Below are positions 23,920-32,350 of a stretch of 40,176 bases of DNA, piece after piece. Position numbers and translations under genes: made by a program. The stretch is from Pseudomonadota bacterium. GTDB taxonomy: Bacteria; Pseudomonadota; Alphaproteobacteria; Rhizobiales; Rhizobiaceae. Each line of letters opens with the position of its first letter. Positions within the stretch are counted from its first letter, which is position 1. The stretch spans positions 1 through 40,176 of the forward strand of contig JAEZXX010000122.1 of assembly GCA_023419535.1 (NCBI GenBank), in the 5' to 3' direction. Below the pieces are notes generated by a model that saw nothing but the letters and a program-made list of their open reading frames with translations, searched no databases and was not told the origin of the DNA.

Positions 23920-24765
23920 TCAAAGGCCGTAGCGGGCGTAGAGCGCGCGCTCCTCGGCCAGCGCCAGGGCGGCCTCGACCGCCTCCCCCGCGACGATGCC
24001 GAAGCCGCGCGGGCGGGCGCCGAACAAGCTGCGCTTGGCCTGCATCATCACCGGCCTGACCTCGGGTCCGAACCGCTCGCGCAGGACGGTGCGCAGGTCG
24101 CCCACCCGGTCGACGAGGCCGAGCTCTCGCGCCTTCGCGCCCGTCCAGAACAGGCCGGTGAACAAGTCCGGATCGTCCTTCAGGCGTGCGCCCCGGCTGG
24201 CACGCACGAGCTCGATGAAGGTGGCGTGGATCTCCAGCTGAAGGCGCTTCAGATGCTCCACGTCGTCCGGCCGTTCCGGGCGGAAGGGGTCGAGGATCGC
24301 CTTGTTGGTGCCGGCGGTGTGGACCCGGCGCTCCACGCCGATCTTCTCCAGGAGATCGACGAAGCCGAAGCCGCCCGAGACGACGCCGATCGAGCCGACG
24401 ATCGAGGACGGGTCGGCGACGATGGTGTCGCCCGCGCAGGCGATCATGTAGCCGCCGGAGGCCGCGACGTCCTCGCAGAAGACGATGACTTCCTTGTCCT
24501 TCTCCGCGGCGAGGTCGCGGATGCGACGATGGATCAGCCGCGACTGGACAGGCGAGCCGCCCGGCGAGTTGATCTGGATGGCGACGGCCGGTGCGTGTCT
24601 GTTCCCGAAGGCCTTGTCGAGAAGGGGCGCGACGGTCGACATCGAGACGGTCTGGCGCAGCGGACCGCCGCCGGCCATGATCGCGCCGTTGATCCGCACG
24701 ACGGGGATCACCGTCTCGTCTTTCCGGTACCGCTTGGGAAGAAGTCGCTTCAGAGGATGGGGCAC
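23920..24765 (-). CDS. S49 family serine peptidase (signal peptide peptidase SppA-like)
   Basis: A 281-residue single-domain SppA/SohB-like peptidase. QINSPGGSP (64-72) forms the oxyanion region. The likely nucleophile is S103 in EDVAASGGYMIA, and the general-base lysine is K155 in TAGTNKAILDP, a 52-residue spacing as in Bacillus subtilis SppA. These enzymes cleave remnant signal peptides or membrane-linked substrates. There is no clear N-terminal membrane anchor; the first 20 residues are basic (PLKRLLPKRYRK). The start appears to be GTG at 24765. It follows the TrmN6-like gene by 77 bases. Confidence 0.9.
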   Translation of the reverse strand: MPHPLKRLLPKRYRKDETVIPVVRINGAIMAGGGPLRQTVSMSTVAPLLDKAFGNRHAPAVAIQINSPGGSPVQSRLIHRRIRDLAAEKDKEVIVFCEDVAASGGYMIACAGDTIVADPSSIVGSIGVVSGGFGFVDLLEKIGVERRVHTAGTNKAILDPFRPERPDDVEHLKRLQLEIHATFIELVRASRGARLKDDPDLFTGLFWTGAKARELGLVDRVGDLRTVLRERFGPEVRPVMMQAKRSLFGARPRGFGIVAGEAVEAALALAEERALYARYGL

Positions 24766-24842
24766 GCGCGGGGGTCTTTCGCTGACATTCGATGACGACC
24801 GGCATGTAGGCGCGGTCCGCTTCGCCGAAAAGCGCGGCCGCC

Positions 24843-25628
24843 TCAGCGCGGGAACAGGTCGATCGCACGGGTCCCGTCGGAGACCGCCTGCAGCGCCGGC
24901 TGCGCGGCCTCCCCGTGGAGGATCAGCCCCGGCAGGATCGAAAGACCTTCGCGCGATCCGGCTCGGGCGCCGACGAGGATGCGGCGGGCCGCGCCGGGGC
25001 GCGTGTGGACGGGCAGAACCGCCAGCCCGCCGAGCCGCCTTTCCAGGGCATCGGCGATGGCCGGAAGATCGGCCGGGCGAGCGATCAGGCAGAGCCGCCC
25101 GCGCAGTTCGAGGAGCGCGGCGCAGGCACGGAGCCAGCGCCGGAGGAAGTCCGGGCCCTGCGTGAACAGGGCCGCGTCCCGTGAAGCGTCCGGCGAGCGG
25201 CGATGATCGCCGGGGAAGAAGGGTGGGTTGGTCAGGACCCAGCGGAAGCCGTTGTCGGCGAGACCCGCGGCTTCTCGCGCCGATCGTCCCGCGAGGATGT
25301 CCGCCTGTGCGACCGTCAGTCGCGCGGCGAGCGGCGCGTTGCCGGCCTCCGCCACCGACCGTTGCAGGAGTTCGACGGCCGCAGGATCCTTCTCGACGAG
25401 CGAGACCGCGAGACCCGGAGCCCGAAGGGCGGCGCCGAACCCGACCGCGCCCGTTCCCGCCCCGATATCCGCACAGGCGCCGCTCGCGTCCACCGGAACG
25501 CAGGCGGCGAGGAGCAACGCGTCGAGGCCCGCACGGAACCCGCCTTTCTCCGGCTGATGGAGACGGAAGCGCCCCGAGAAGAAGGCGTCGAGGCGCGAGG
25601 CGCCGTCGACGCGATCAGGAGAGCTCAT
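24843..25628 (-). CDS. TrmN6-like tRNA adenine-N6 methyltransferase
   Basis: A 261-residue SAM-dependent methyltransferase. HQPEKGGFRAGLDALLLAA (24-42) is the usual N-terminal mark of this family, DIGAGTG (54-60) is the SAM-binding loop and NPPF (134-137) is the amino-methyltransferase catalytic motif for N6-adenine or related bases. By family it most likely methylates A37 of tRNA(Val), but RNA substrate is not proven. Its ATG overlaps the DUF2007 gene by 14 bases, so the two are translationally linked. Confidence 0.88.
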   Translation of the reverse strand: MSSPDRVDGASRLDAFFSGRFRLHQPEKGGFRAGLDALLLAACVPVDASGACADIGAGTGAVGFGAALRAPGLAVSLVEKDPAAVELLQRSVAEAGNAPLAARLTVAQADILAGRSAREAAGLADNGFRWVLTNPPFFPGDHRRSPDASRDAALFTQGPDFLRRWLRACAALLELRGRLCLIARPADLPAIADALERRLGGLAVLPVHTRPGAARRILVGARAGSREGLSILPGLILHGEAAQPALQAVSDGTRAIDLFPR

Positions 25629-25833
25629 GGCCGAGCTCGGCGTCGCGCAGGATGCGCCGGGCCTGGTCGATCCAGCTCTCCTCCACGAGGATGCGCCTCG
25701 GCAGGATCCCGATCGACCCGTCGAGGATGCTCATGTGGCTGTCGGCCACCATGTGCGGCACGCCGCCATCCTTCAGGAGCGCGTCCACGAAGGAGATGAG
25801 GACCGGGTCGGTGGTTCGCAGAAGCTCCAGCAT
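25615..25833 (-). CDS. DUF2007 domain protein
   Basis: A 72-residue protein that matches the DUF2007 pattern: ELLRTTDPVLISFVDALLKDGGVPHMVADSHMS at the start and GSIGILPRRILVEESWIDQARRIL at the end. The domain resembles a small signal-transducing or PII-like fold of unknown role. I use the ATG at 25833 because homologues begin with this MxELLRTNDP-type start; the upstream in-frame ATG at 25869 would run into the divergent promoter region. It overlaps the TrmN6-like gene start and is divergent from the polyprenyl synthase gene. Confidence 0.85.
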   Translation of the reverse strand: MLELLRTTDPVLISFVDALLKDGGVPHMVADSHMSILDGSIGILPRRILVEESWIDQARRILRDAELGHELS

Positions 25834-25854
25834 GGGGCGAGGTGTCCGATAAAA

Positions 25855-25912
25855 GCCGATGCGCCGCAAGCGCGGGCCGGATGCGGCGCATGATCGGCGC
25901 TTGCCCGCGCTT
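25855..25912 (+). other. Interlocking inverted repeats in the polyprenyl synthase leader
   Basis: Arm A (GCCGATGCGCCGC, 25855-25867) pairs with A' (GCGGCGC-ATG-ATCGGC, 25883-25898), leaving a three-base bulge. Arm B (AAGCGCGGGC, 25868-25877) pairs perfectly with B' (GCCCGCGCTT, 25903-25912). The order A-B-A'-B' means the two stems either exclude each other or form a pseudoknot. The element ends 40 bases before the synthase start. Role is unknown; see findings. Confidence 0.5.
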
Positions 25913-25952
25913 CGCCGCCGGTCTATGCCCGCCGCAACAGTCGGAGTTCGTC

Positions 25953-26966
25953 TTGAGCCTTGCCAAACCCCAAGCCGAGGGGACCGCGCGGCCTTCCATC
26001 GCCGCGATCGTCGACCTCACACGCGACGACATGGACCGCGTCAACGCGCTCATCCTGTCGATGGCCGGATCGAACGTCGCGCTGATCCCCGAGATCGCCG
26101 AACACCTCATCTCGTCGGGCGGCAAGCGCCTGCGTCCGATGCTGACGATCGCCTCCTCCCTCGCCTTCGGCTACCGGGGCGAAGCGCATGTGAAGCTCGC
26201 CTCGAGCGTCGAGTTCCTGCACACCGCGACGCTCCTGCACGACGACGTGGTGGACGAAAGCGACCTTCGGCGCGGCAAGAGCACGGCGCGGCGCATCTGG
26301 GGCAACCAGGCGAGCGTCCTCGTGGGCGACTATCTCCTCGGCCAGGCGTTCAAGAAGATGGTCGAGGTCGGGTCCATGCCGGCGCTGGCGATCCTCTCGC
26401 ATGCCTCCGCCGTCATCGCCGAGGGCGAGGTCTGGCAGCTGTCCGCGGCCAAGCGACTGACGACCAACGAGGCGGACTATCTCGCCGTGATCGACGCCAA
26501 GACCGCGGCGCTCTTCGCGGCGGCCTGCGAGGTCGGACCGGTGATCGCCGGCGCAGGCGAGGCCGAGCGCGAGGCGATGCGCCGCTACGGGCGCGACCTC
26601 GGCATCGCCTTCCAGCTCGTGGACGACATCCTCGACTACGGCTCCAGCGCCGACGCGCTCGGCAAGAACGCCGGCGACGATTTTCGCGAGGGCAAGATCA
26701 CGCTGCCGGTGATTCTCGCCGTCGAACGGGCGGACGAGGCCGAGCGCGCCTTCTGGAGCCGGGCCTTCGAACACGGCGAGAACGGCGACGACGCCTTCGC
26801 GGAGGCCCGCCGCCTGCTCGACCGGCACGGCGCGCTCGAAATCGCACGGCGGACGGCGCTGCGCTACGGCGACACGGCCCTCGACGCGCTGGACATCCTG
26901 CCGCCCTCGTCGGCGCGGGACGCGCTGACGGACGTCGTCGCCTTCTGCATCGACCGCATCAACTAG
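25953..26966 (+). CDS. Polyprenyl diphosphate synthase (octaprenyl type)
   Basis: A 337-residue trans-isoprenyl diphosphate synthase that probably makes the ubiquinone side chain. The first Asp-rich motif LLHDDVVDESDLRRG has D97, D98 and D101; the second, FQLVDDILDYG, has D224, D225 and D228. GGKRLRP (56-62) is the allylic substrate site. I chose the TTG at 25953, six bases after GGAG in AGTCGGAG; it gives the usual length. An in-frame GTG at 25842 would leave only eight bases to the divergent DUF2007 gene. Length of the product chain is inferred (C50 is common in this order; octaprenyl-type naming is by homology). Confidence 0.9.
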   Translation: MSLAKPQAEGTARPSIAAIVDLTRDDMDRVNALILSMAGSNVALIPEIAEHLISSGGKRLRPMLTIASSLAFGYRGEAHVKLASSVEFLHTATLLHDDVVDESDLRRGKSTARRIWGNQASVLVGDYLLGQAFKKMVEVGSMPALAILSHASAVIAEGEVWQLSAAKRLTTNEADYLAVIDAKTAALFAAACEVGPVIAGAGEAEREAMRRYGRDLGIAFQLVDDILDYGSSADALGKNAGDDFREGKITLPVILAVERADEAERAFWSRAFEHGENGDDAFAEARRLLDRHGALEIARRTALRYGDTALDALDILPPSSARDALTDVVAFCIDRIN

Positions 26967-27128
26967 AGGCTCGAACGGGCGACCGAGCCGTCGGACGGCC
27001 GCAAAACGGCCAAGCTGATTCCCGACGACTTGGAGCTGCGCTATCATGCGCGTCTCCGTTCGGTCGCCTCGGACGGGTCTTCGACGATTGCCTGCGACGC
27101 GGCCGGACGGCCGCCGGTTCGCGAAAGG

Positions 27129-28958
27129 ATGAACCTGCCCGTGCCGATCCCGAGCATCGCCCGTTCCGCGCTTCTGGCCGCGGTTGCCGCTCTCGCGGTT
27201 CAGGCCGCCCTTCCGCAGGCTCTGGCCGCGGAGCGCCCGGCGGTGAACGCCGAGACGGTCTCCGGTGCCTACCTCGCCGCCAAGGCGGCCCAGGCCGGTG
27301 GCGCGCTCGACGTCGCGGCCGACTATTTCGAGAAGGCGCTCGAACTTGACCGCACCTCCCAGGTCCTGCGGCAGGAGGCGATGTTCGCCTTTTTCGCCGA
27401 AGGGCGTTTCGAGGACGGCATCGAGCTCGCCCGCGACCTGGCCTCCGACATCGACGCCGGGAAGGTCGCCCGCATCGCGCTCGGGCTCGACGCCATACGG
27501 CAGGGCGAGGCCGAGGAGGCGCTCGACCGGCTCGACATCACCGACACCAGCGAGTTCGACAGCCTTCTGGTCGGCCATCTCTCGGCTTGGGCGGAAGCGG
27601 ACGCCGGACGCTTCGACGACGCGCTCGCCAGGATCGACGAGACCACCGGACCGGCTTGGTTCCCGATCTTCAACCTCTACCAGAAGGGGCTGATCGCCTC
27701 GCTGGAGGGCGACGACGCCGAAGCGCGCCGCGTGCTCGCCGCCCTGATCGCCGATCCCGCCTCCGTGCAGAGTTCGCCGGACGCCTATCTGGCCGGCGTC
27801 GAGGCGCTCGCCCGCATCGAGGCGCGTGCCGGGGATGTCGAAGCCGCGATCGCCACGCTCGACCGGGGGCTCGAACTCGCGCCGACCTACGACCCGCTCG
27901 TGCACCTGCGCGCGCGTCTTCAGATCGGGGACGGCACGCCCGTGGAGGCGCCGATCGCCAACGCACGCGACGGCGCCGCCGAGGCGCTCTACACGCTCGG
28001 GCAGGCGATCAACCGCGGCGACGGGCAGGACGTGGCCCTGATCTACTTCCAGTTCGCCGACGCGGTGTCGCAGACGAGCTCGCCGAAGCTCCTGACCGCG
28101 CTCGCCGGGGCCGCCGAGCGATCCTCGCGCATCGATCGGGCCATCGACTTCTACGAACAGATCCCCGAGGACTCGGCCTTCCGGCGGACCGCGGACCTCC
28201 AGATGGGCCTCGACCTCTGGTACGCCGACCGGAAGGCGGAGGCCCGCGAGAAGCTGGCCAAGGCCGTCGAGGCCTATCCGGACGACCTCCAGACCCACCT
28301 CGCCTACGCCGACGTGCTCTCCGCCGACAAGGAGTACGAGGAGGCCGCGCGCATCCTCGACCGGGCGCTCGAGATCGCCCCGGAAGGGGGCGCGAACAAC
28401 TGGAGCATCTACTACCAGCTCGGGATCGCCCACGAGCGCATGAAACGGTGGGACGAGGCCGAGCCGAACTTCCGACGCGCCCTGGAGCTCTCGCCCGACC
28501 AGCCGCAGGTGCTGAACTATCTTGGCTATTCGCTGGTCGACATGAACCGGAACCTCGACGAGGGCCTGGACATGATCCGGACCGCCGTCGACCTTCGCCC
28601 GAACGAGGGCTACATCATCGATTCGCTCGGCTGGGCCTATTACCGGCTGGAGCGTTTCGACGAGGCGGTGGAGCAGCTGGAGCGCGCGATCCTGATCTCG
28701 CCGACCGATCCCACCATCAACGATCATCTGGGGGATGCCTACTGGCGCGTCGGCCGCGAGCGCGAGGCCCGCTTCCAGTGGGAGCGTGCCCTGAACGCGA
28801 CGCCTGCGCCCGAGCCGGAGGCCGCCGCCAAGATCCGGGTGAAGCTGGAAGAGGGCCTCGGCCCCGTCGGTTCGGACGTCGCGCACGAAGAGGAAGCGCC
28901 GCAGGAGCGCGCGTCCAACGCATCATCGGCCGACGAGCCCGCCGCGCTTCCAAACTGA
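27129..28958 (+). CDS. Exported TPR protein
   Basis: A 609-residue protein with a likely signal peptide (SIARSALLAAVAALAVQAALPQALA, about 8-32) and tetratricopeptide repeats through most of the chain. The clearest repeats are in the last third, for example YADVLSADKEYEEAARILDRALEIAP, LGIAHERMKRWDEAEPNFRRALELSP, LGWAYYRLERFDEAVEQLERAI and the next two. The tail is Glu/Ala-rich. TPR arrays bind other proteins; target is unknown. I use the ATG at 27129; a TTG at 27030 would place 33 unlikely residues before the signal sequence. ispE starts five bases after its stop, an arrangement I believe is common in this order. Confidence 0.85.
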   Translation: MNLPVPIPSIARSALLAAVAALAVQAALPQALAAERPAVNAETVSGAYLAAKAAQAGGALDVAADYFEKALELDRTSQVLRQEAMFAFFAEGRFEDGIELARDLASDIDAGKVARIALGLDAIRQGEAEEALDRLDITDTSEFDSLLVGHLSAWAEADAGRFDDALARIDETTGPAWFPIFNLYQKGLIASLEGDDAEARRVLAALIADPASVQSSPDAYLAGVEALARIEARAGDVEAAIATLDRGLELAPTYDPLVHLRARLQIGDGTPVEAPIANARDGAAEALYTLGQAINRGDGQDVALIYFQFADAVSQTSSPKLLTALAGAAERSSRIDRAIDFYEQIPEDSAFRRTADLQMGLDLWYADRKAEAREKLAKAVEAYPDDLQTHLAYADVLSADKEYEEAARILDRALEIAPEGGANNWSIYYQLGIAHERMKRWDEAEPNFRRALELSPDQPQVLNYLGYSLVDMNRNLDEGLDMIRTAVDLRPNEGYIIDSLGWAYYRLERFDEAVEQLERAILISPTDPTINDHLGDAYWRVGREREARFQWERALNATPAPEPEAAAKIRVKLEEGLGPVGSDVAHEEEAPQERASNASSADEPAALPN

Positions 28959-28963
28959 CCGGC

Positions 28964-29878
28964 ATGGACGGCCTGCCCCACGGCGGCGCACGGACGGTCA
29001 CCGTGTCTGCGCCGGCCAAGATCAATCTGTCGCTCCACGTCGTCGGGCGGCGGGACGACGGCTACCATCTCCTCGACGGTCTGGTCGTGTTCGCCGAGAT
29101 CGGCGACCGGCTCTCGATCGTGGAGGCTCCGTCGGATCGGCTTATCGTCGACGGGCCCCTGGCGGGCGGCGTGCCGGTCGAGGGGAATATCGTGGCCCGC
29201 GCGCTCGTGCTCGCGCGCCGGATCGCCGCGGAGCACGGGCTCGTCGTCCCGACCCTTGAAATTCGGCTCACCAAGAACCTGCCGGCGGCGGCGGGCATCG
29301 GCGGTGGCTCGGCGGACGCGGCGGCTCTGCTTCGTCACCTCGGCGACCGGTGGCCGGCGCTTCGCGCGCCAATCGCGCAGGCCGCCGCATCGCTCGGCTC
29401 CGACATTCCCATGTGTCTGGCCGGATCGCCGGCCCGCATCTTCGGCGTGGGCGACGGCGTGGAACCTCTCGCCGCCATGCCGCCGCTGCATCTCGTGCTC
29501 GTCAACCCGGGGGTCGCGGTCTCGACGCCGGCGGTGTTCTCGCGGCTGCGCAAGGCCGACAATCCGCCCCCGCCCGCGGTCCCCGCGGCCGGGTTCGACG
29601 GTCTCGCCCCTCTGCTCCGCTTCCTCGTCCAATGCCGCAACGATCTCGCCGAACCCACTGAAAACATGGCGACTGTCGTGGTTGAGGTCAGAGCCCTGCT
29701 GTCGGACCGGGGCGCGGCTCTCTCCCGCATGTCCGGATCGGGCGCGACCGTGTTCGGCGTCTTCGAAACCGCAGATGCGGCAGCCTCAGCCGCAGCGGCG
29801 ATCGCGACCGAACACCCGGACTGGTGGGTGGCGGCGACGCGCAGCTTCGGCGCCGGGAACGGAAGGGTGAGCGCATGA
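28964..29878 (+). CDS. ispE: 4-diphosphocytidyl-2-C-methyl-D-erythritol kinase
   Basis: A 304-residue GHMP kinase phosphorylating CDP-ME in the MEP isoprenoid pathway. SAPAKINLSLHVVGRRDDGYH is the N-terminal motif (about 15-36), LPAAAGIGGGSADAAALLRH is the ATP-binding loop (about 106-125) and RMSGSGATVFG the third motif near the end. The ATG has no clear Shine-Dalgarno and probably depends on coupling to the TPR gene. Its stop overlaps the next ATG (ATGA, 29875-29878). Its product feeds the isoprenoid units used by the polyprenyl synthase nearby. Confidence 0.95.
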   Translation: MDGLPHGGARTVTVSAPAKINLSLHVVGRRDDGYHLLDGLVVFAEIGDRLSIVEAPSDRLIVDGPLAGGVPVEGNIVARALVLARRIAAEHGLVVPTLEIRLTKNLPAAAGIGGGSADAAALLRHLGDRWPALRAPIAQAAASLGSDIPMCLAGSPARIFGVGDGVEPLAAMPPLHLVLVNPGVAVSTPAVFSRLRKADNPPPPAVPAAGFDGLAPLLRFLVQCRNDLAEPTENMATVVVEVRALLSDRGAALSRMSGSGATVFGVFETADAAASAAAAIATEHPDWWVAATRSFGAGNGRVSA

Positions 29879-30423
29879 GCCAGACCGAACGGCCGTTCGT
29901 GCCGCTGTCGATCGCGATCCTCACCGTCTCCGACACGCGGCGGCTGGAGGACGACCGGTCCGGGCAGACGCTCGTCGACCGGCTGGAGGCCGCCGGCCAT
30001 CGGCTGGCGGACCGTCGCATCGTTCCGGACGACGTCGAGGCGATCCGGACGGCCGTGCTGGGCTGGGCAAGCGACCCCGTGATCGACGTCGTGATCACGA
30101 CGGGGGGAACCGGCTTCACGGGCCGCGACGTGACCCCGGAGGCGCTGGAGCCGATCTTCCAGAAGCGGATGGAGGGCTTCTCGGCCGTCTTCCACCGCAT
30201 CTCCTTCGACAAGATCGGCGTCTCGACCATCCAGTCGCGCGCGACGGCGGGCGTGGTCGACGCGACCTTCGTCTTCGCCCTGCCCGGCTCGCCCGGCGCC
30301 TGCCGGGACGGCTGGGACCAGATCCTCCAGCCGCAGCTCGACTATCGCCACCGGCCCTGCAACTTCGTCGAGATCATGCCGCGGCTCGACGAGCATCTGC
30401 GCCGCGGGGGCCGGTCGGCCTGA
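29875..30423 (+). CDS. moaB: Molybdenum cofactor biosynthesis protein B
   Basis: A 182-residue MoaB/MogA-fold protein acting in molybdopterin adenylation or related steps. LSIAILTVSDTRRLEDDRSG is the N-terminal motif; ITTGGTGFTGRDVTPEAL (about 73-90) is the family signature, and FALPGSPGACRDGWDQIL follows near 142-159. It overlaps the ispE stop by four bases. Its TGA directly abuts the stop of the convergent short glycosyltransferase gene. Confidence 0.92.
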   Translation: MSQTERPFVPLSIAILTVSDTRRLEDDRSGQTLVDRLEAAGHRLADRRIVPDDVEAIRTAVLGWASDPVIDVVITTGGTGFTGRDVTPEALEPIFQKRMEGFSAVFHRISFDKIGVSTIQSRATAGVVDATFVFALPGSPGACRDGWDQILQPQLDYRHRPCNFVEIMPRLDEHLRRGGRSA

Positions 30424-30945
30424 TCAGAACGTTTCGGAGCGCGGCGCCGGCACGATCCTGGCGTCGAGCACGCCGGTCGGGACCGTCGCGGCCAGATCGG
30501 CCAGCCGCATCCCGATCCGGAAGCGCTCCGCCAGAAGCCGGCGGGGCGCCAGCACGCCCCGGCCGATGCGCCGTCCGCGCGACAGGATCGGCAGGCCCCA
30601 GCGGTCGAGCCGGCTGAAGCTGAAACGGGCCGACCGCCCGCGTCCCGGGTGACACCGCATGTGTGCCGTCACCGCTTCGATCCACCCCCTCGACAGGACG
30701 CCGCCGGCTTCCAGGAGCAGCAGCCACTCGCTGGCGCCGGCCTGGACGACGTCCCCGACCTCTTGGGAGCCGCGCAACGCGCAGCCCGCATCGTCGGCAA
30801 TCCGCCGGGCGTTCGGACCGATCCCATGGTCGAAGACGACGACGTCGCGCACCAGACCGTCCACCGCCGCCGGCACGAGACAGGCGAGCGTCGCCTGCAG
30901 GGCGGCCGCGCGGTCGTCTCGCATCTCGATCAGGACGGTGATCAT
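30424..30945 (-). CDS. Short glycosyltransferase-like protein
   Basis: A 173-residue protein resembling the N-terminal part of a GT2-type glycosyltransferase: MITVLIEMRDDRAAALQATLACLVPAAVDGLVRDVVVFD, with a WLLLLEAGGVLSRGWIEAV segment near 74-92 where a DxD region would be expected but is not seen. I recall similar short proteins beside PA0069-type radical SAM genes in Hyphomicrobiales. The DxD metal site is missing, so transferase activity is doubtful. Its stop and the moaB stop form TGATCA with no bases between. It is divergent from the radical SAM gene; the LexA box lies in the gap. Confidence 0.7.
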   Translation of the reverse strand: MITVLIEMRDDRAAALQATLACLVPAAVDGLVRDVVVFDHGIGPNARRIADDAGCALRGSQEVGDVVQAGASEWLLLLEAGGVLSRGWIEAVTAHMRCHPGRGRSARFSFSRLDRWGLPILSRGRRIGRGVLAPRRLLAERFRIGMRLADLAATVPTGVLDARIVPAPRSETF

Positions 30946-31007
30946 CGGCCCCAGATAGACCGCTCCAGCGCGATCGCGCCAGCGCCGCGGCGCCGGCGTC
31001 GCGTTTT

Positions 31008-31022
31008 GTTCTTGTATTGTTC
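31008..31022 (+). promoter_or_regulatory. LexA (SOS) box before radical SAM gene
   Basis: GTTCTTGTATTGTTC is a perfect match to the alphaproteobacterial LexA site GTTC-N7-GTTC with an AT-rich spacer. It lies 46 bases before the radical SAM ATG and 63 bases before the divergent short gene. A TTGACA at 31028-31033 follows at once; I see no good -10 for it. The whole stretch 31001-31050 is notably AT-richer than its surroundings, as expected of a promoter. Confidence 0.7.
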
Positions 31023-31068
31023 TCGTTTTGACATTAATTCTTTCTCCACACCATGGAGTGAGCGAGCC

Positions 31069-32226
31069 ATGCAGGAGATCAGGACCGCGGACCGTCTGGC
31101 GTTCTCGCGAAACGCAGGAGTCGAGATCGCATCGCAGCTGGTCGCGCGCTCGGGCGTGCGCGTGGGCGATGCCCGCCGGCGCGGGCGTGGCGCCGGGATC
31201 AACCCGACCGGACGGTTCGAGCCCTTCGCCAGGACGAGCTTCGACGACGGGTGGGACAGCCTCGAGGACCTGCCGCCCTTCCGGACGCAGGTGCAGGTCG
31301 AAAAGCCGAAGACCATCGTGACGCGCAACTCCTCGCCGGACATCTCCTTCGACAGGTCCGTCAACCCTTATCGCGGCTGCGAGCACGGCTGCGTCTACTG
31401 CTTCGCACGCCCGAGCCACGCCTATATGGGCCTGTCGCCCGGCCTCGACTTCGAATCGAAGCTCTTCGCCAAGCCCGACGCGCCGGATCTCCTGGAAGCG
31501 GAGCTGTCGAAGCCAGGTTACGATGTCCGCACGATCGCGATCGGCACGAACACCGACCCCTACCAGCCGATCGAGAAGGAATGGCGGCTGATGCGGCGTA
31601 TTCTGGAGGTGCTGGAGGCCGCCAACCATCCGGTCGGCATCGTGACGAAGTCGGCGCTCGTTCTCCGAGACATCGACATTCTCGAGCGCATGGCGGTCAA
31701 GGGCCTGGTCAAGGTCGCGATGTCCGTGACGACGCTCGACCGCAAGCTCGCCCGAACGATGGAGCCCCGGGCGGCGACGCCGGCCAAGCGGCTGGAGGCG
31801 GTGAAGACGCTCAGCGCGGCGGGCGTGCCGACCATGGTGATGACGGCGCCGATCATTCCGGGCCTGACCGACAGCGAAATCGAGCGGCTGCTGGAGGGCG
31901 CGCACGAGGCCGGCGCCAGAGAGGCGGGTTACGTGCTCCTGCGCCTGCCGCTGGAGGTCTCGCCGATCTTCAAGGACTGGCTGCTCCAGCACTTCCCGGA
32001 TCGCTACCGCCACGTCCTTTCGCTCCTGCGCTCCATGCGCGACGGCAAGGATTACGACGCCGAATGGGGCAAGCGGATGCGCGGCAGCGGTCCCTACGCC
32101 ATGCAGATCCGCCGGCGCTTCGAGCTCGCGGCCCGTCGGCTGGGCCTGAACGAGACGCGGTCCGCGCTGCGCACCGACCTGTTCCGCGCCCCGCGCGGGT
32201 CGGGCGTGCAGCTCGCGCTTCTCTGA
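31069..32226 (+). CDS. PA0069-family radical SAM protein (SplB-like)
   Basis: A 385-residue radical SAM enzyme with CX3CX2C iron-sulfur ligands C104, C108 and C111 in YRGCEHGCVYCFARP. The family is grouped with COG1533, the DNA-repair-photolyase/spore photoproduct lyase-like proteins; NSSPDISFDRSVNPYRG and TNTDPYQPIEKEW are family marks. Its reaction is unknown. I use the ATG at 31069, with GGAG at 31055-31058; the frame stays open back to 30649 through the promoter. The LexA box upstream suggests a DNA-damage role. Confidence 0.9.
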   Translation: MQEIRTADRLAFSRNAGVEIASQLVARSGVRVGDARRRGRGAGINPTGRFEPFARTSFDDGWDSLEDLPPFRTQVQVEKPKTIVTRNSSPDISFDRSVNPYRGCEHGCVYCFARPSHAYMGLSPGLDFESKLFAKPDAPDLLEAELSKPGYDVRTIAIGTNTDPYQPIEKEWRLMRRILEVLEAANHPVGIVTKSALVLRDIDILERMAVKGLVKVAMSVTTLDRKLARTMEPRAATPAKRLEAVKTLSAAGVPTMVMTAPIIPGLTDSEIERLLEGAHEAGAREAGYVLLRLPLEVSPIFKDWLLQHFPDRYRHVLSLLRSMRDGKDYDAEWGKRMRGSGPYAMQIRRRFELAARRLGLNETRSALRTDLFRAPRGSGVQLALL

Positions 32227-32350
32227 TGGGGATCCGCGGCACCCGGTCGCAGGCCGAAAACGGGGGGCTATGATTCGGCCCCTCGTTGCGCCACCCTCGG
32301 CTGCGAGTCATCCGGCGCGACCCGCGCCCTTCGAAAGATCGAGAGTCCCC

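Noticed and set aside
26997..27011. GGCCG/CGGCC stem after the polyprenyl synthase gene
   Set aside because: Five-base stem without T-tract, too weak to call a terminator.
25923..28886. A 987-residue minus-strand open frame
   Set aside because: It is antisense to the polyprenyl synthase and TPR genes, low in complexity and lacks any motif; a by-product of high GC.
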